Part shown: positions 21,191-21,295 of the stretch, piece by piece
Layout of the letters: each line of letters starts with the position of its first letter
Position numbering within the stretch: the first letter of the stretch is position 1
Virus record (IMG/VR): IMGVR_UViG_3300044630_002054
Span: 1-21,295 of that record
DNA from: a virus
DNA length: 21,295 nt
Direction: 5' to 3' (one strand)
Notes under the pieces: generated by a model
Database searches by the model: none
What the model was told of the DNA's origin: nothing
What the model saw: only the letters and a program-made list of their open reading frames with translations
Position numbers and translations under genes: made by a program

Positions 21191-21295
21191 ATGGATATCA
21201 ATTCAATCAAAGCAAAGCTAAGCGCTTTGCAAACTCAGAACAGCCGTCCTTCCGGAGAGGCACGTAAGAATGTCTTCTGGAAACCTGCCGTGGGC
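21191..21295 (+). CDS. N-terminus of a single-stranded DNA-binding protein, T4 gp32-like (cut by window edge)
   Basis: 35 codons to the window end: MDINSIKAKLSALQTQNSRP, then SGEARKNVFWKPAVG. A short basic amphipathic helix followed by a charged linker and an FWKP-x-x-G segment is the way gp32-type proteins of T4-like phages begin: the helix serves cooperative binding, and the FW.P segment opens the DNA-binding core. gp32 coats single-stranded DNA in replication and recombination, which agrees with the nearby polymerase. The start is preceded by an A-rich leader without a Shine-Dalgarno. The DNA-binding core lies outside the window, so the call rests on the N-terminus alone. Confidence 0.65.
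   Translation, partial: MDINSIKAKLSALQTQNSRPSGEARKNVFWKPAVG

Noticed and set aside
1-21295. tRNA genes, CRISPR arrays, transposases, integrase or attachment sites
   Set aside because: No cloverleaf-like sequence, regular spacer-repeat array, transposase or recombinase motif was seen on either strand. The only repeats are the octamers and the MSNNKQS start unit.

Overview
The window is a stretch of a tailed, contractile-tail phage (T4-like myovirus in the broad sense). It reads almost entirely on the + strand, is AT-rich, and is packed with genes that abut or overlap. The sheath, tube, neck, tape-measure and baseplate genes follow a recognisable T4-type order. Few start codons have a Shine-Dalgarno sequence; most sit behind A/T-rich leaders. 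This fits a Bacteroidota host, but that is an inference, not a proof. No tRNA, rRNA, CRISPR array, insertion sequence or integrase was seen.

Layout. 1-920: the end of an unknown gene, a TPR-like protein and a small coiled-coil protein, closed by a terminator. 997-4785: a fibre/whisker-like protein in the position of T4 wac, then neck and tail-completion genes resembling gp13, gp14 and gp15, with a small ferredoxin-fold-like protein inserted. The gp16/gp17 terminase genes that follow gp15 in T4 are absent. 4873-7102: tail sheath (gp18) and tail tube (gp19). 7161-7667: a small protein with a protein-kinase-like ATP site. 7716-8694: a gp26-like baseplate/chaperone gene whose reading frame seems to continue into the next ORF through a run of seven T. 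8734-10983: tape measure. 11037-17828: tube-initiator-like protein, LysM/gp53-like protein, two hub-like proteins, a virion peptidoglycan hydrolase and a further probable virion protein. 17871-19154: a short family A DNA polymerase. 19120-21295: small genes of early/middle character, including a 22-residue membrane peptide and a gene-start sequence repeated three times, ending in the first 35 codons of a gp32-like single-stranded DNA-binding protein.

How it works together. The octamer TATTTATA (or TATTTATT) lies just upstream of at least ten late genes. It looks like the phage's late promoter element: it differs at two positions from the T4 late -10 box TATAAATA and is also its exact reverse complement. 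Two intrinsic terminators are followed directly by it, and a third has it inside the hairpin loop. It stops being common after the baseplate genes, which marks the change from the late virion block to replication genes.

Most worth attention: (1) the kinase-like protein, which carries an N-terminal MKLxD[IL]LNE tag resembling the T4 capsid-targeting sequence, a tag shared with the protein at 3095; (2) the probable programmed frameshift at 8430-8436, whose upstream ORF ends in the only TGA among the window's late structural genes; (3) the late-promoter octamer itself; (4) the repeated MSNNKQS gene start.
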